A DNA stretch of 64,000 nucleotides from Nannocystis exedens (GCF_002343915.1 NZ_NETK01000001.1:3668001-3732000); one strand, 5' to 3'. Shown: positions 46,656 through 61,293, counted from the stretch's first letter. The notes: generated from the letters alone by a model not told the origin. Numbers and translations are program-made.

Positions 46656-48128
46656 GTGGCCACAGACGCCAGCGAACTCAGCAAGGGCGGCCTTTCTCTC
46701 GGCTTTGCCAAGCTCTTCTTCCTGCTCGCCGGCTATGCCGTCTCGATCGCCCTGACCCGCCTCGTGCCTCCAGGCACGTTCGGTGATTACACGGTCGTAA
46801 GCCAGATCATCGCCATCCCGAACATGGTGCTGATCCAGACGCTGCTGTTCGCGGTCAGTCGTCCGATGTCGGCGGAATACGACGCCGGCCTGCCGTCCTA
46901 TGACGGCCTCAGGCGGCGGGGCTTCCGCCTCGCCGGCATCCTCGGCGGGCTCGTCGCCGTGGTCTTCATCCTCGGCGCCGACCCGCTCGCGACCTACGCG
47001 CTCAAGGACCCGTCGCTGGCCGGCGCGCTGCGGGTCGTCGGCATCATCCCGCTGATCTACGCCGCCTACGCGGTCAACGTCGGCACCCTCAACGCCGTCC
47101 GCAAGTTCCAGTTCCAGGCCGGCCTCGACATCTTCATGGCGATGACGAAGACGACGCTGATCATCGGCGCCGCCGCCATGGGCTTCGGGCTGGCCGAGAT
47201 CCTCGGCGGCTTCACGTTCGCGTCGCTGCTGGCGTTCGGCCTGTCGATCCTGTTCGTCGGCCGCTGCCGCCCGCGCAACGCCGGCGGCGGCGCCGGCCCC
47301 TTGCCGGCGATGGCCGAGTTCACCGGCCTTTTGCTGGTGTTCACCGCCGGCGTCAACCTGCTGCAGGCGCTCGACCTGGTGCTGCTCAAGCAGTTCACCG
47401 CCTCGCAGGCGCAGAAGGACGCGGTCGGCTTCTACTCGAGCGCCAACCTGGTCGCGCGCGTGCCCTACAGCATGATGAACGCGGTCAGCCTGGTGATGTT
47501 CCCGCTGATCGCGACGCTGCAGGCGCAGAGCGACCGGGCGCAGATCCAGCGCTACGTCACGGCGACGGCCAAGATCAGCGTATTCTTGCTGTGCTTCATG
47601 AGCAGCGTCGGCGCCGGCGCGGCGCCCGAGGTCCAGCGGCTGCTGTTCCCGGCCGCCTACGGCGAGGCCGCGGGCGAGCTGCGCCTGCTGGTGTGGGGCA
47701 TGTCGGGCTACTCGCTCACGGTCACGGCGGCGTGGATCTTCAACAGCACCCGCCGCTCGCAGCTGGCGCTGCTGCTGATCGCGGTGCCGCTGGTGGTCGT
47801 CAGCGTCGCCGGGTTCGTGCTGGTGCCGCAGAGCTTCACCTCCGGCGCGGCCACGGCGGTGGCGATCGGCGGGGCCGCCGGCGCGGTCGCCAGCCTGATC
47901 GCCCTGGCCCGCAGCCTCGGCGCCGCCCTGTCGCCGGTCTACCTGCTCAAGCTGCTGGCCGCCGTCGCGCTGGTCGAGGCCGCCTCGCGCGCGTTCGCCC
48001 CGACCGGCAAGATCCTCATCATCGTCAAGCTGGCGCTGCTCGCCGCGGTCTTCCTCGGCGCCGTCGCCGTCACCCGCGCCGTCACGCCGGCGGAGCTCCG
48101 CGAGCTCCGCAAGAAGCGTGCTCCCTAG
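46656..48128 (+). CDS. Polysaccharide/O-antigen flippase-like membrane protein
   Basis: 490 aa from GTG 46656. About twelve to fourteen hydrophobic segments run from SLGFAKLFFLLAGYAVSIAL to the end, with the MATE/Wzx-type pattern: VPPGTFGDYTVV in the first loop, GFYSSANLVARVPYSMMNAV, and repeated Gly/Ala helices. Proteins of this family move lipid-linked glycans across the inner membrane. The glycosyltransferase encoded 3 bases downstream supports an envelope-polysaccharide role. The stop TAG is followed at once by GGACATGTCC, which contains the next start codon. Confidence 0.88.
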   Translation: MATDASELSKGGLSLGFAKLFFLLAGYAVSIALTRLVPPGTFGDYTVVSQIIAIPNMVLIQTLLFAVSRPMSAEYDAGLPSYDGLRRRGFRLAGILGGLVAVVFILGADPLATYALKDPSLAGALRVVGIIPLIYAAYAVNVGTLNAVRKFQFQAGLDIFMAMTKTTLIIGAAAMGFGLAEILGGFTFASLLAFGLSILFVGRCRPRNAGGGAGPLPAMAEFTGLLLVFTAGVNLLQALDLVLLKQFTASQAQKDAVGFYSSANLVARVPYSMMNAVSLVMFPLIATLQAQSDRAQIQRYVTATAKISVFLLCFMSSVGAGAAPEVQRLLFPAAYGEAAGELRLLVWGMSGYSLTVTAAWIFNSTRRSQLALLLIAVPLVVVSVAGFVLVPQSFTSGAATAVAIGGAAGAVASLIALARSLGAALSPVYLLKLLAAVALVEAASRAFAPTGKILIIVKLALLAAVFLGAVAVTRAVTPAELRELRKKRAP

Positions 48129-48131
48129 GAC

Positions 48132-49235
48132 ATGTCCCAAAAGCCCTGGCTCATCATCTCCAAGCCGCTGCGGCCGCCGTTCCGCGACGGCAGCACCGTG
48201 CTGCTGCGCGACCTCGTGCAGCACATGCCGGAGAATCGGCCGCTGGCCTACCTCGGCGACCCGGGGGCGCCGCTGCGGCCGGTCGGCGACCGGGTGATCG
48301 GCGCCCCGCCGGCCGGCTACGCGCCGACCATGACCGACAAGCTGCGGGCGCTGGCGGCGATGCTGCGCCACCCGAGCATGCCGGTCCACCTGTCCTTCAC
48401 GCCAGGCAAGGCCACCGCCGCCGTCGTATCGCTGCTGCGCCGGCTGCAGCCGCGGCGGCTGTTCGTCCAGAGCTTGATGTCGTCGCACGGGGCCGAGGCC
48501 TGGACCCCGCTGCTGCGCCCGCTCGACGCCGTGGTCGCCCTGTCCCACGGGACAGCCCGGCGCCTGCGCGACGCCGGCGTGCCCGAGAGCAAGATCGCCA
48601 CCATCCGCCCGGCCGTGGCGGCCACCGCCGCCGATCATCCGGCCGAGGTCGCCGGGCGCAAGCGGCTGTTGTACGCCGGCGACCTCGACGGCGAGATCGC
48701 CGCCCGCCTCGTCGCGCTGGCCCGGGCCACCGCCCCGAGCGGCTGGTCGCTGACGATCGCCTGCCGGCCCAAGGCCGAGGGCGACGCCGAGGCCCGCGCG
48801 GGGCTGCAGCGCGAGCTCGCCGGCGACCTCGCCTCCGGGCGGGTCGAGCTGCTGGCCGAGGTCGCCGACATGGACGCGCTGTACCGTCGCAGCGCGCTGC
48901 AGCTGTTCGCCGCCACCCACACGCGAAAGAAAGTCGACCTGCCGCTGGCGCTGCTCGAGGGCCTGGCGCGCGGGGTCCCGGCCGCGATCGTCGACGTCTC
49001 GCCGGCCGCCGAGCTGCTGCACGTCGGCCACGACGCCGGCCTGCGCGCCGGCCTGGCCGCCCCCGCCGAGCCCGACGCCTTCGCCCGCGCGATCGCCGAG
49101 GTCGTCCACGGCGACACCGTCGCCGCCTGGTCCGAACACGCCGCTGCCCTCGCCGCCCGCGAGTTCTCGCTGACGCAGATGGCCGGCCGCTACGACGCGC
49201 TCTACAGCGACCTCGAGCGCAAGCGCCGGGATTGA
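48132..49235 (+). CDS. Glycosyltransferase, GT4-like
   Basis: 367 aa from ATG 48132. Two Rossmann halves: the first with KPLRPPFRDGSTVLLRDLVQ, the second with RLLYAGDLDGEIAARLVALA and the sugar-nucleotide region DLPLALLEGLARGVPAAI, the E(x)7E-like signature. It probably adds a sugar to the glycan handled by the adjacent flippase; donor and acceptor are unknown. There is no room for a ribosome site other than the upstream gene's tail, so translation is likely coupled. Contains an exact dyad (48541-48554, coding LSHGT) and a degenerate one (48391-48404). Confidence 0.85.
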   Translation: MSQKPWLIISKPLRPPFRDGSTVLLRDLVQHMPENRPLAYLGDPGAPLRPVGDRVIGAPPAGYAPTMTDKLRALAAMLRHPSMPVHLSFTPGKATAAVVSLLRRLQPRRLFVQSLMSSHGAEAWTPLLRPLDAVVALSHGTARRLRDAGVPESKIATIRPAVAATAADHPAEVAGRKRLLYAGDLDGEIAARLVALARATAPSGWSLTIACRPKAEGDAEARAGLQRELAGDLASGRVELLAEVADMDALYRRSALQLFAATHTRKKVDLPLALLEGLARGVPAAIVDVSPAAELLHVGHDAGLRAGLAAPAEPDAFARAIAEVVHGDTVAAWSEHAAALAAREFSLTQMAGRYDALYSDLERKRRD

Positions 49236-49246
49236 TCTGCTCCATG

Positions 49247-49340
49247 GGGCATGTCCTTCGGAACATGCCCGAAGGCGCTCCCGCTCGCCGGGCTCGCGCC
49301 GCCTGACCGCAGACACCGCGAGCCCCTGTCCTTCCGGTCA
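49247..49340. repeat. Dyad copies after the glycosyltransferase stop
   Basis: GGGCATGTCC-TTCG-GAACATGCCC (10-bp arms, one mismatch, UUCG loop) at 49247-49270, then TGTCC-TTCC-GGTCA at 49327-49340. The first begins 11 bases after the TGA and could terminate or protect the flippase-glycosyltransferase mRNA. Confidence 0.85.
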
Positions 49341-49475
49341 TCCCCTTGAAGGGGGCCCCCTCGCTGGCCTTGAAGTCGACCCGGTCGCTAGCCCGCCGCC
49401 GCGAGCGCGGCGCCGGCCTCGACCTGTCCCCCGCACGAACCCGTGAACCGCGCCCCCGCCGAGCGCGGTGCTTCG

Positions 49476-49526
49476 GACATGTCCTCCGGACCATGCGCGC
49501 CCGAACATGTCCCCACGGACATGTCC
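49476..49526. repeat. Dyad pair just beyond the 3' end of RNase P RNA
   Basis: GACATGTCC-TCCG-GACCATG (one mismatch) and the perfect ACATGTCC-CCAC-GGACATGT (49505-49524). They lie 23-70 bases past the mature 3' end of rnpB on its strand, so they could be its terminator or processing hairpins. Confidence 0.85.
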
Positions 49527-49548
49527 TCATTTACCAAGACAAGCGGGA

Positions 49549-49945
49549 GGAGGAGCGGACGAGCGGGGTCGTAAGCCGGGTTTTGTCCCTGGGTTCGTCG
49601 CCTCCCCCAGGTGGCGGTCATTCTTCTACGCGGCGCTACCCGGGGCGGGACGGGCAGCCCCTGGTGACTTCCTTGCGGAGAGCCACCGTGCCCCTGTTTG
49701 GCCTTGCTCCGGGTGGGGTTTACCGTGCGGTCCCTGTCGCCAGGTCCCCGGTGCGCTCTTACCGCACCTTTTCACCCTTACCCGCGCGGACGCGGGTGGT
49801 TTGAGTTTCTGTGGCACTTTCCTTCGGGTCGCCCCGACTGGCCTGCGCCAGCACCCTGCCCTGCGGAGCCCGGACTTTCCTCGAGTGCTCTCGCCCGTGA
49901 GGACTACTCACTCGCGAACGCCTTTTCCCCCTCGGCCGCTCCTCT
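49549..49945 (-). ncRNA. rnpB: RNase P RNA, bacterial type A
   Basis: Read on the minus strand, the 5' part contains GAGGAAAGTCCGGGCTCC and, further on, the loop GGTAAACCCC; the 3' part contains ACAAAACCCGGCTTACG, the universally conserved P4 core. The ends AGGAGCGG and CCGCTCCT pair as helix P1. This is the catalytic RNA that trims tRNA 5' leaders. Boundaries are set from P1 pairing and may be off by a few bases. Confidence 0.96.
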
Positions 49946-50014
49946 CCCGCCGGGCGGTGTAGCACGCGGAGGCGCGCTGGCCAAGCCGGGACGCGGCGCG
50001 CGGAGCGGCCGCCG

Positions 50015-50833
50015 TCAAGGCAGCGACGGCAGCGTGTCGGTCGCGGTCTTGCTGAGCTGACGGACCGCGTGGCGCTCGTCGTGGTCGTTGCAGGCGAGCA
50101 CCACGACGACCGTGATGTTGTCGTCGCCGCCGCGCTCGAGCGCCAGCTCGGTACAGACCTGCGGCAGCTCGGAGTACAGGTTGTCGCGGGCCAGCGCCGC
50201 CAGCTCGTCGAGCGACACGTAGTTGGCGAAGCCGTCCGAACACAGCAGGTACACGTCGCCGAGGTTGACGTTGACCGGCACGATGTCGGCCTCGACCAGC
50301 CGTTCGAAGCCGACCGAGCGGGTGATGATGTGCTTGAGGTCCGACTCCTGGGCCTCTTCCTCGGTGATGAGGCCGGCGAGCACCTGCTCGTTGAGCCAGG
50401 AGTGGTCGGTGGTCAGCTGGCACGCCATCGCCGAGCGCAGCAGGTACGCGCGGCTGTCCCCGACGTGGACCACGTAGCCGCGGTCGCCGTGGAACAGGAT
50501 GCCGGTGAGCGTGGTACCCATCCCGTGCAGCGAGCGGTCCTGCTGGGCCTGGTCGTAGATCCGGGCGCTCGCCTCGCTCGCCGAGGCCTGGAGGATCTCC
50601 GCGATCGCCTCCGACCACGCCTGTTGCGGCATGCCGTGCAGGCGCGCCATCCCGCGGCGCACGACCTTGTTCACGACGTCGGCGCACATGGCACTGGCAT
50701 GCGCCCCGCCGGCGTGGCCGCCCATGCCGTCGGCGACGAGGTACAGCCCGAGCGAGCTGTCGACGAGGAAGCTGTCCTCGTTCGCCATGCGGACGCGGCC
50801 GACGTCGGTGGATGCCCACGCGATCAAGCGCAC
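50015..50833 (-). CDS. PP2C-family protein phosphatase
   Basis: 272 aa from GTG 50833. The metal and phosphate motifs are in order: DVGRVRMANEDSF, LYLVADGMGGHAGG, HGMGTTLTGILFH, VVHVGDSRAYLL, YLLCSDGFANYV and ERGGDDNITVVVV. The catalytic Asp residues of DGMGG, SDG and DN are all present. It dephosphorylates Ser/Thr, and the window's two PknB-type kinases are natural counterparts. TATCGT ends 7 bases before the GTG, again hinting at a leaderless transcript. The following 201-bp gap up to 51034 shows nothing definite. Confidence 0.95.
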   Translation of the reverse strand: MRLIAWASTDVGRVRMANEDSFLVDSSLGLYLVADGMGGHAGGAHASAMCADVVNKVVRRGMARLHGMPQQAWSEAIAEILQASASEASARIYDQAQQDRSLHGMGTTLTGILFHGDRGYVVHVGDSRAYLLRSAMACQLTTDHSWLNEQVLAGLITEEEAQESDLKHIITRSVGFERLVEADIVPVNVNLGDVYLLCSDGFANYVSLDELAALARDNLYSELPQVCTELALERGGDDNITVVVVLACNDHDERHAVRQLSKTATDTLPSLP

Positions 50834-51034
50834 AACCTGGACGATACCACGTGCGGCAGCGAGTCGAGAGTCATCCCGCGGGGCCTTCGTGCAGGCGGCA
50901 CGGGCCGCCGGTGCAGACGCGGGGGCGCCGGCAGCGCGTGAGTAAACCGACAGCTCCGGGCCGCGCCGGCGGGCGGCGCGGCGGCGGAGCGGTCTTTGGG
51001 GCCAGGTGCGGCTGTGGGCGCCTGGGCGCCCGAA

Positions 51035-52555
<1,521 letters not shown>

Positions 52556-52557
52556 GA

Positions 52558-53670
<1,113 letters not shown>

Positions 53671-53825
53671 GGATACTCAGAGTATGCGAGGTGCGCGGCA
53701 GATGCGAGGCGGATGCGAGGCCACGCGCGCCCGGCGGCGAAAATGCGAGTTTCTCCGCGGTGCGCGCCGACGTGCTCGGCGGCGCGTCGCTTCCGCGGTG
53801 GCCGCTTCCGCGACCCTCGTGTACC

Positions 53826-55889
<2,064 letters not shown>

Positions 55890-55937
55890 GCCGGCGAACG
55901 CCGCCACCGACGCGCAGCGGGGGCCCTCGTGCCCCCG

Positions 55938-57782
55938 CTACGACGTCGCGGGCACGAGCGGCAGGTCGACGCGGAAGGTCGTGCCGACGCCCGGCTCGGA
56001 CTCGAGGGTGATCGACCCGTGGTGGGCGTGGACGATCTCGCGGGCGATGTAGAGGCCGAGCCCCAGCCCGCTGAACGAGCCGACGCGGTGAGCCCGCTCG
56101 AACGGCTGGAACAGCTTGTCGCGGGCCTCCGGGGCGATGCCGATGCCGTGGTCCTCGACCTCGATGCGGGCCGTGCCCGGACGCGGCAGCATCAGCCGCA
56201 GCGTGACCGGGTGGTTCGCCCCGTACTTGAACGCGTTGCTGACCAGGTTGTCGAGGACCTGCTCGATGCGCCGCCGGTCCCACGCGGCCATCACCGGCGG
56301 CCCGTCGCGCGGCGGCAGCTCGAGGCGCAGCCCCGCGCGCGCGCGGGCGTCGTGCTCGCACAGCTGCGAGCAGTAGGTCGTGAGCAGCTCGCAGACGTCG
56401 GCGTCCTGCGGCTCGAGGAACAGCCTCTTGTGCGACAGCCGGGTGGCGTCCAGCATGTCGCCGACCAGCGAGTCGATCTTGCGCGCCTGGCGGATGATGA
56501 GCTGCAGCGCGGCGACCAGCGGCTCCTTGACCGCCGGGTCGGGGCTCGGCGCCGGCAGCTTGCGCAGCAGCGACTCGGCGCGCAGCAGGATCGAGGTGAT
56601 CGGGGTGCGCAGCTCGTGGCTGGCGACCGAGAGGAACTCGTCGCGCACGGCGATGGCGTCGCGCAGCACCTGCTCGGCCTGCTTGCGCGCGGAGATGTCG
56701 ACGAGCGTGCCCGACATGCGCACCGCCTGGCCGGCGTAGTCGGAGAACACGCCGCCCTGCGAGAACAGCCAGCGGTCGCGGAACTCGGGGTCGTACAGGC
56801 GGAAGTCGCAGCGGAAGGTGGAGCGGGTGGCGATCGCGTGCTGGAGCGCCTGACCGACGCGATCGCGGTCGTCCGGGTGCAGCAGCTTGATGAAGTCGTG
56901 GATGTCCTGCGGCTGGTAGTCGGGCGACATCCCGAGCAAGGTCTTGGTCGTGTCGGACCAGATCGCCTGGCCGGTGCGCACGTCCCAGTCCCACACCCCG
57001 GTCTCGGCGGCGCGCATGGCCTCGTTCACCCGGCTGAGCTCGCGCAGGCGCGTGCTGAGGTCGACGACGTAGCCGATGAACTGGTTGAGCTGCGGCCGGA
57101 CCAACGCGTAGCCGATCAGCACCGGCACGCGGCTGCCGTCCCTGCGCACGTAGTCCTTCTCGTAGGGCCGACACTTGCCGGTGCGCAGCGCCTCCTCGAT
57201 GCCCTGGTGGTCGCGCATCAGGTGCTCGGGCGCGGTGCAGCGGTCCCAGCGGAATACGCCCTGCTCGAGCTCGTCGCGGGTGTAGCCGAGGATCCGCAGG
57301 TACTCGTCGGTGGCCTCGACCAGCTCGCCGTGCATGTCGCTGACGAAGATGCCGACCAGCTGCGCCAGCCCGCCGGCCTTCGCGGCCTCGTAGACCGCCG
57401 TCTCGCGCAGGTTCTCGACCACGCACACGGCGCCGAGCAGGCTGCCGTCGGCCGCGAGCACCGGCCTCGCGCTCTCCCGCACGCGGAGCTGCCGCCCGTC
57501 GCGCCAGCTCAGCGCGTAGCTGTGCGCCGAGGTCCTCGCGCCCGTGCGCAGCGCGACCGCGACCGCCGTGTCCTCGCGCCGCAGCGGCGCGCCGGCCAGC
57601 GTGGCGAGCTCGTCCGCGGGGCAGTACGGCGGCGAGGAGGCGGACGACAGGCGCAGCAGCTCGGCGGCGTCGGCGTTGTACGCGACGATCCGGCCGTGCA
57701 GATCGCAGACATAAGTCGCGTGCGGCAGCGCCTCCAGCAGGTCGCGCGCGCCGAGCATCTCCAGTGCGTCGGTCCCGGTCAT
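55938..57782 (-). CDS. Soluble multi-PAS hybrid-type sensor histidine kinase
   Basis: 614 aa from ATG 57782 ([16 protein letters not shown]). No membrane segment. PAS-like domains at about 12-130 ([20 protein letters not shown]), 145-245 ([20 protein letters not shown]) and 265-375 ([19 protein letters not shown]). The HisKA region has [20 protein letters not shown] with His389, N-box [11 protein letters not shown]1 [10 protein letters not shown] and G2 GLGLGLYIA. There is no receiver domain and no linked regulator. It lies 49 bases from the prkA stop, convergent. It probably senses redox or small-molecule signals. Confidence 0.93.
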   Translation of the reverse strand: MTGTDALEMLGARDLLEALPHATYVCDLHGRIVAYNADAAELLRLSSASSPPYCPADELATLAGAPLRREDTAVAVALRTGARTSAHSYALSWRDGRQLRVRESARPVLAADGSLLGAVCVVENLRETAVYEAAKAGGLAQLVGIFVSDMHGELVEATDEYLRILGYTRDELEQGVFRWDRCTAPEHLMRDHQGIEEALRTGKCRPYEKDYVRRDGSRVPVLIGYALVRPQLNQFIGYVVDLSTRLRELSRVNEAMRAAETGVWDWDVRTGQAIWSDTTKTLLGMSPDYQPQDIHDFIKLLHPDDRDRVGQALQHAIATRSTFRCDFRLYDPEFRDRWLFSQGGVFSDYAGQAVRMSGTLVDISARKQAEQVLRDAIAVRDEFLSVASHELRTPITSILLRAESLLRKLPAPSPDPAVKEPLVAALQLIIRQARKIDSLVGDMLDATRLSHKRLFLEPQDADVCELLTTYCSQLCEHDARARAGLRLELPPRDGPPVMAAWDRRRIEQVLDNLVSNAFKYGANHPVTLRLMLPRPGTARIEVEDHGIGIAPEARDKLFQPFERAHRVGSFSGLGLGLYIAREIVHAHHGSITLESEPGVGTTFRVDLPLVPATS

Positions 57783-58074
57783 GGAAAGCGCAACGACTAG
57801 AGTACCGCGTGCGAACGCGGCGTGGCTGACCCGACGCCGCCGTTCGCAGCCACGCCGGTCCCGCGGGCGGCCCGGCCGAGATCGCGGCGAACTCACGCAC
57901 ACGGAAGGGCGGCCGCGCGGCCGGGCTCATCGGCAATTCCCCGACGCAGCCGTCCTCATGGCGTCGTCCATTCCAGCAGGCCCGCCCCGCCGGGTGACAT
58001 CACCTTCGGGCAGGCGCGTCCAGTGACCTCGAGGCAGTCGCCGCGACCCGCTCGGGCGCGCGGCCCGTCCGCCG

Positions 58075-58860
58075 TCACGGGCCGCGGAAGGTCGCGATCA
58101 CCGGGATGTGGTCGGACGGCGCGTCCCAGCCGCGCGGCGTCTTGTCGTGGACCACCGACTCGCAGCGGGCGTAGAGCGGCGCGCTGGCGTAGACGTGGTC
58201 GATGCGCATGCCGCGGTTGCGGTCGAAGTCGCCGCGGCGGTAGTCCCACCAGGTGTACTGGCCGGGGCGGTCGTCGTGCTTGCGGAAGCAGTCCTGCAGG
58301 CCGAACGCCAGCAGCTCGCGCAAGGCCGCGTGCTCCTGCGGCGAGAAGTGGGTGCAGCCCTCGAGCGCGCGCGGGTCGACGACGTCGCGCTCGTCGGGGG
58401 CGATGTTGAAGTCGCCGCACAGGATGACCGGCGCGTCGGGCGAGTAGTGCTCGGCGAGCTCGGCCTTGAGGCGGGCCAGCCAAGCCAGCTTGTAGGCGAA
58501 GGCCTCGGTGCCGAGCGCGGTGCCGTTGGGGACGTAGAGGTTGTAGAGGCGGAGGCCGTCGATCTCGGTGTTCAAGATCCGGCAGTGCGAGTCGGCGTCG
58601 CCGCCGCGGAAGCCGGTGACGACCTCGGTCGGCTTGATCTTCGACAGCGTGGCCACGCCGGCGTAGCCCTTCGAGCCGTGGATGTGGACGGTGTAACCGA
58701 GCTCCGCGAACGGCACGCGCGGGAACACCTTGTCCTCGCACTTGGTCTCCTGCAGGCAGGCGACGTCGGGGCTCTTCTCGGCGAGGAAGCTGAGCACGTC
58801 GTCGAGGCGCGCGCGGATCCCGTTGACGTTCCACGTCAGCAGCGTGAAGGGCCGGTTCAT
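58075..58860 (-). CDS. xth: Exodeoxyribonuclease III
   Basis: 261 aa from ATG 58860 (MNRPFTLLTWNVNGIR). The motifs LLTWNVNGIRARLDDVLSFL, DVACLQETKCED (metal-binding Glu), NLYVPNG, ILCGDFNIAPDERDV (Asp-Asn) and MRIDHVYAS plus the final SDHIPVIATF (Asp-His) form the exonuclease III/AP endonuclease active site. It repairs abasic sites and 3' blocked ends. TAAGGT ends 7 bases before the ATG, suggesting a leaderless transcript. The gap 57783-58074 shows only a degenerate dyad-like string near 58000. Confidence 0.97.
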   Translation of the reverse strand: MNRPFTLLTWNVNGIRARLDDVLSFLAEKSPDVACLQETKCEDKVFPRVPFAELGYTVHIHGSKGYAGVATLSKIKPTEVVTGFRGGDADSHCRILNTEIDGLRLYNLYVPNGTALGTEAFAYKLAWLARLKAELAEHYSPDAPVILCGDFNIAPDERDVVDPRALEGCTHFSPQEHAALRELLAFGLQDCFRKHDDRPGQYTWWDYRRGDFDRNRGMRIDHVYASAPLYARCESVVHDKTPRGWDAPSDHIPVIATFRGP

Positions 58861-58870
58861 GGCGCGAACC

Positions 58871-60214
58871 TTAGCGCAGCCGCGGCGCGACGACGAGGGC
58901 GTGCAGCAGCAGCGCCAGCCCGAACCACCCCGCCGCCATGAGCACCGAGAGGTCGCCCTTGGCCGCCAGCGCACCCAGCACGAACACGCTCGAGCCGACG
59001 TAGACGAGCGGCGCCCACGGGTAGAAGCCGAGGCGGTACGGCCGCGGATGCTCTGGATCCTTGCGCCGCAGCACGATCACGCTGGCGACCGCGAGCGACC
59101 CCGAGATCAGCATCGCCGCCGCCGCGTAGTCCATCAGCTGCTCGAACCGGTGGCTGAGGATCAGCGCCGTCGCCAGCGCCGCCTGCAGCCACAGCGCGAC
59201 CACCGGCGTGCCGAAGCGGGCCGAGAGTCGCCCGGCCGCGGGGATGCAGTGGCCCTGCTCGGCCATCGCGTAGGCGATCCGCGAGCCGGCCATGACGGTG
59301 CCGTTGATCGAGCCGAGCATGGCCAGCAAGATCATCAGCGTCACGGCGATCACCCCGGCGTGGCCGAACAGCGCGCCCGCGGCCGCGGTGCCGGCCTCGC
59401 CGACCCCGGCCAGCTTGTCGATGTCGAACACCGAGAGGTAGCCGGCGCACAGCACGAAGTAGAGGATCGCGACCATGAGGGTCCCGCCGACCACCGCCCG
59501 CGGCAGGTTGCGCCCGGGGTCGGCGATCTCCCCGCCGATGTAGATCGCCGCGTTCCACCCGGAATAAGCGAAGTAGATCGACAGGTATGCCTGGGCGACG
59601 GCGAACGCCGACGGCCCGGGGTCCAGGCCGACCCGCAGGGCCTCGCGCGAGACCTCGACCGTACCGATGTCGCCGACCACGAACAGACTGACCGCCAGCA
59701 GCACCGCCAGCGGCACCACCGTCAGCACCAGCTGTACGCGCCCGGAGAGCACGATGCCGACGTGATTGAGCCCCGTGAGCGCCAGCACCAGCGCGATCGC
59801 CCAGAACGTCGGGCCCTCGACCGTCACGAGGCCGAGGTCGACCGGCGCGGCGAAGCTCGGCCCGAGCAGCACCGGCAGCTGGAACGCGGCTGTCCCGACG
59901 GCCATGGTCGCGAGCGAGCCCGGGAAGGTCGCCAGCAGCTGCAACCAACCTGTCGCGAACGCAATGCCCGGCCCGTAGGCCGCGCGCAGGTAGGGGTACT
60001 CGCCGCCGGCCCGCGGCATCATGGCCCCGAGCTCCGCCACGCACAGCGCCCCGCACAGCGCCGCCAGGCCGCCGGCGACCCACAGCAGCAGGAACCACAA
60101 CGGGCTCTGCACGTGCGTGGCGACCACCGGCGGGGCAATGAAGATGCCGATGCCGAGCATCGAGCCCGCGACCAGCGCTTGCGCCGCCCAGCGGCCGAGG
60201 TGTCGCGTCTCCAT
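58871..60214 (-). CDS. Amino acid permease (APC superfamily)
   Basis: 447 aa from ATG 60214. Twelve predicted membrane segments from WAAQALVAGSMLGIGIFIAP onward. The first helix GSMLGIGIFIAP is the APC substrate-binding unwound region, and EYPYLRAAYGPGIAFATGWL and AYSGWNAAIYIGGEIADPGR are conserved loops. It probably imports an amino acid with H+ or Na+; the substrate is not predictable. TAGGCT ends 7 bases before the ATG. A degenerate dyad is at 59891-59904. Confidence 0.93.
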   Translation of the reverse strand: METRHLGRWAAQALVAGSMLGIGIFIAPPVVATHVQSPLWFLLLWVAGGLAALCGALCVAELGAMMPRAGGEYPYLRAAYGPGIAFATGWLQLLATFPGSLATMAVGTAAFQLPVLLGPSFAAPVDLGLVTVEGPTFWAIALVLALTGLNHVGIVLSGRVQLVLTVVPLAVLLAVSLFVVGDIGTVEVSREALRVGLDPGPSAFAVAQAYLSIYFAYSGWNAAIYIGGEIADPGRNLPRAVVGGTLMVAILYFVLCAGYLSVFDIDKLAGVGEAGTAAAGALFGHAGVIAVTLMILLAMLGSINGTVMAGSRIAYAMAEQGHCIPAAGRLSARFGTPVVALWLQAALATALILSHRFEQLMDYAAAAMLISGSLAVASVIVLRRKDPEHPRPYRLGFYPWAPLVYVGSSVFVLGALAAKGDLSVLMAAGWFGLALLLHALVVAPRLR

Positions 60215-60320
60215 CCGGGGCAGCCTAACCGATGATCGGGGTCCGGGCGGCCGGACGCAAGAAACCGGACCCGCCGCGCGAGCCGCCCGCAGCCACCTGG
60301 AGCGCGCTGAACTTTGGCCT

Positions 60321-60349
60321 TTGACAGCGGGCCGGGCCGCGGCTAGCTT
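60321..60349 (+). promoter_or_regulatory. Strong sigma70-type promoter of bamD
   Basis: Consensus TTGACA at 60321, 17-base spacer, TAGCTT at 60344. The ATG follows 11 bases after the -10 box, so the mRNA leader is at most a few bases long. This is the best promoter match in the window. Confidence 0.7.
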
Positions 60350-60360
60350 CGCGGCTCGGC

Positions 60361-61293
60361 ATGCGGCGGCTGTGCAGCGCGGCGCTGGCGGTGGGGCTCA
60401 GCCTTGCGGCCTGCAAGACGGGTCCCAACCTCAGCACGGACTACGGCCAGACCGCGCGCGAGAACTACGAGCTGGCGATCGGTGAGTTCACCGACAAGGA
60501 CTACGAAGAGGCGATCCAGTACGCCGACTTCGTGCGGATCCGGTTCCCGTTCAGCCGCTACGCCGTCGAGGCCGAGCTGCTGATCGCCCGCGCCGAGTTC
60601 GCCCAGGGCAACTACACGACCTCGCAGGACCAGTTCAAGCAGTTCTACAAGCTGCACCCGACGCACAAGCACGTGCTCAACGGCTGGTGCGCGTACATGG
60701 CCGCGGTCTCGGCCTACATGAACGCGCCCGAGGGCTTCTTCCTGATGCCCCCGCACTACCAGCGCGACCAGGACCAGCTGCAGGACGCGCTGGTCGAGCT
60801 GGCCTACTTCTTCGACCACTACCCCAACAGCCCGATGCACCCGCTGGCGATCAAGCTGCAGGACGAGGTCCGCCGCCGCCTGCTCGAGCACGAGCTCTAC
60901 GTCGCCAAGTTCTACCTCGACCGCGACCGCCCCGAGGCCGCGATCGGCCGGCTCGAGACGGCCCACAAGTCGTACTCGGGCATCGGCCTCGACGCCGAGG
61001 TGCTGTTCCTGCTGGCGCTGACGTACCTGAAGATGGACGAGATCGAGCTGTCGCGGACGACCTTCGCCGAGCTGCAGGCGCAGCACCCGAAGCACCACCA
61101 CGGCCGCCAGGCCCGCCTCTACCTCAAGTACATCCAGGACACCTACGGCCCGGCCGACGCCAGCCGCAAGCGCCCCGACCGCAGCCCGCCCCGCCCGGTC
61201 GCGCCGCCGCGCCCCAAGCAGGTCGACGAAGAGGCGCTCAAGGCCAAGGGCAAGCCGAAGGCCGCCCTCGAGGGCCGCACGGGTTCGCTGTGA
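60361..61293 (+). CDS. bamD: Outer-membrane assembly lipoprotein BamD
   Basis: 310 aa from ATG 60361. Lipobox SLAAC gives Cys18. TPR repeats follow the BamD/YfiO pattern: ENYELAIGEFTDKDYEEAIQ, FVRIRFPFSRYAVEAELLIA, FAQGNYTTSQDQFKQFYKLH, and PNSPMHPLAIKLQDEVRRRL. The C-terminal 45 residues are basic and Pro-rich. BamD is the essential TPR part of the BAM complex that inserts beta-barrel proteins. The stop overlaps the truD start as GTGA. Confidence 0.93.
   Translation: MRRLCSAALAVGLSLAACKTGPNLSTDYGQTARENYELAIGEFTDKDYEEAIQYADFVRIRFPFSRYAVEAELLIARAEFAQGNYTTSQDQFKQFYKLHPTHKHVLNGWCAYMAAVSAYMNAPEGFFLMPPHYQRDQDQLQDALVELAYFFDHYPNSPMHPLAIKLQDEVRRRLLEHELYVAKFYLDRDRPEAAIGRLETAHKSYSGIGLDAEVLFLLALTYLKMDEIELSRTTFAELQAQHPKHHHGRQARLYLKYIQDTYGPADASRKRPDRSPPRPVAPPRPKQVDEEALKAKGKPKAALEGRTGSL

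Noticed and set aside
46542-49316. A 924-codon minus-strand open frame over the flippase and glycosyltransferase genes
   Set aside because: Antisense shadow: the product is Arg/Gly/Gln-rich without domains, while the plus strand encodes clear membrane and Rossmann features.
50453-50475. GCTGTCCCCGACGTGGAC in the PP2C gene as a dyad
   Set aside because: The spacer is seven bases and the codons spell the invariant VGDSRAYL motif, so protein conservation explains it.
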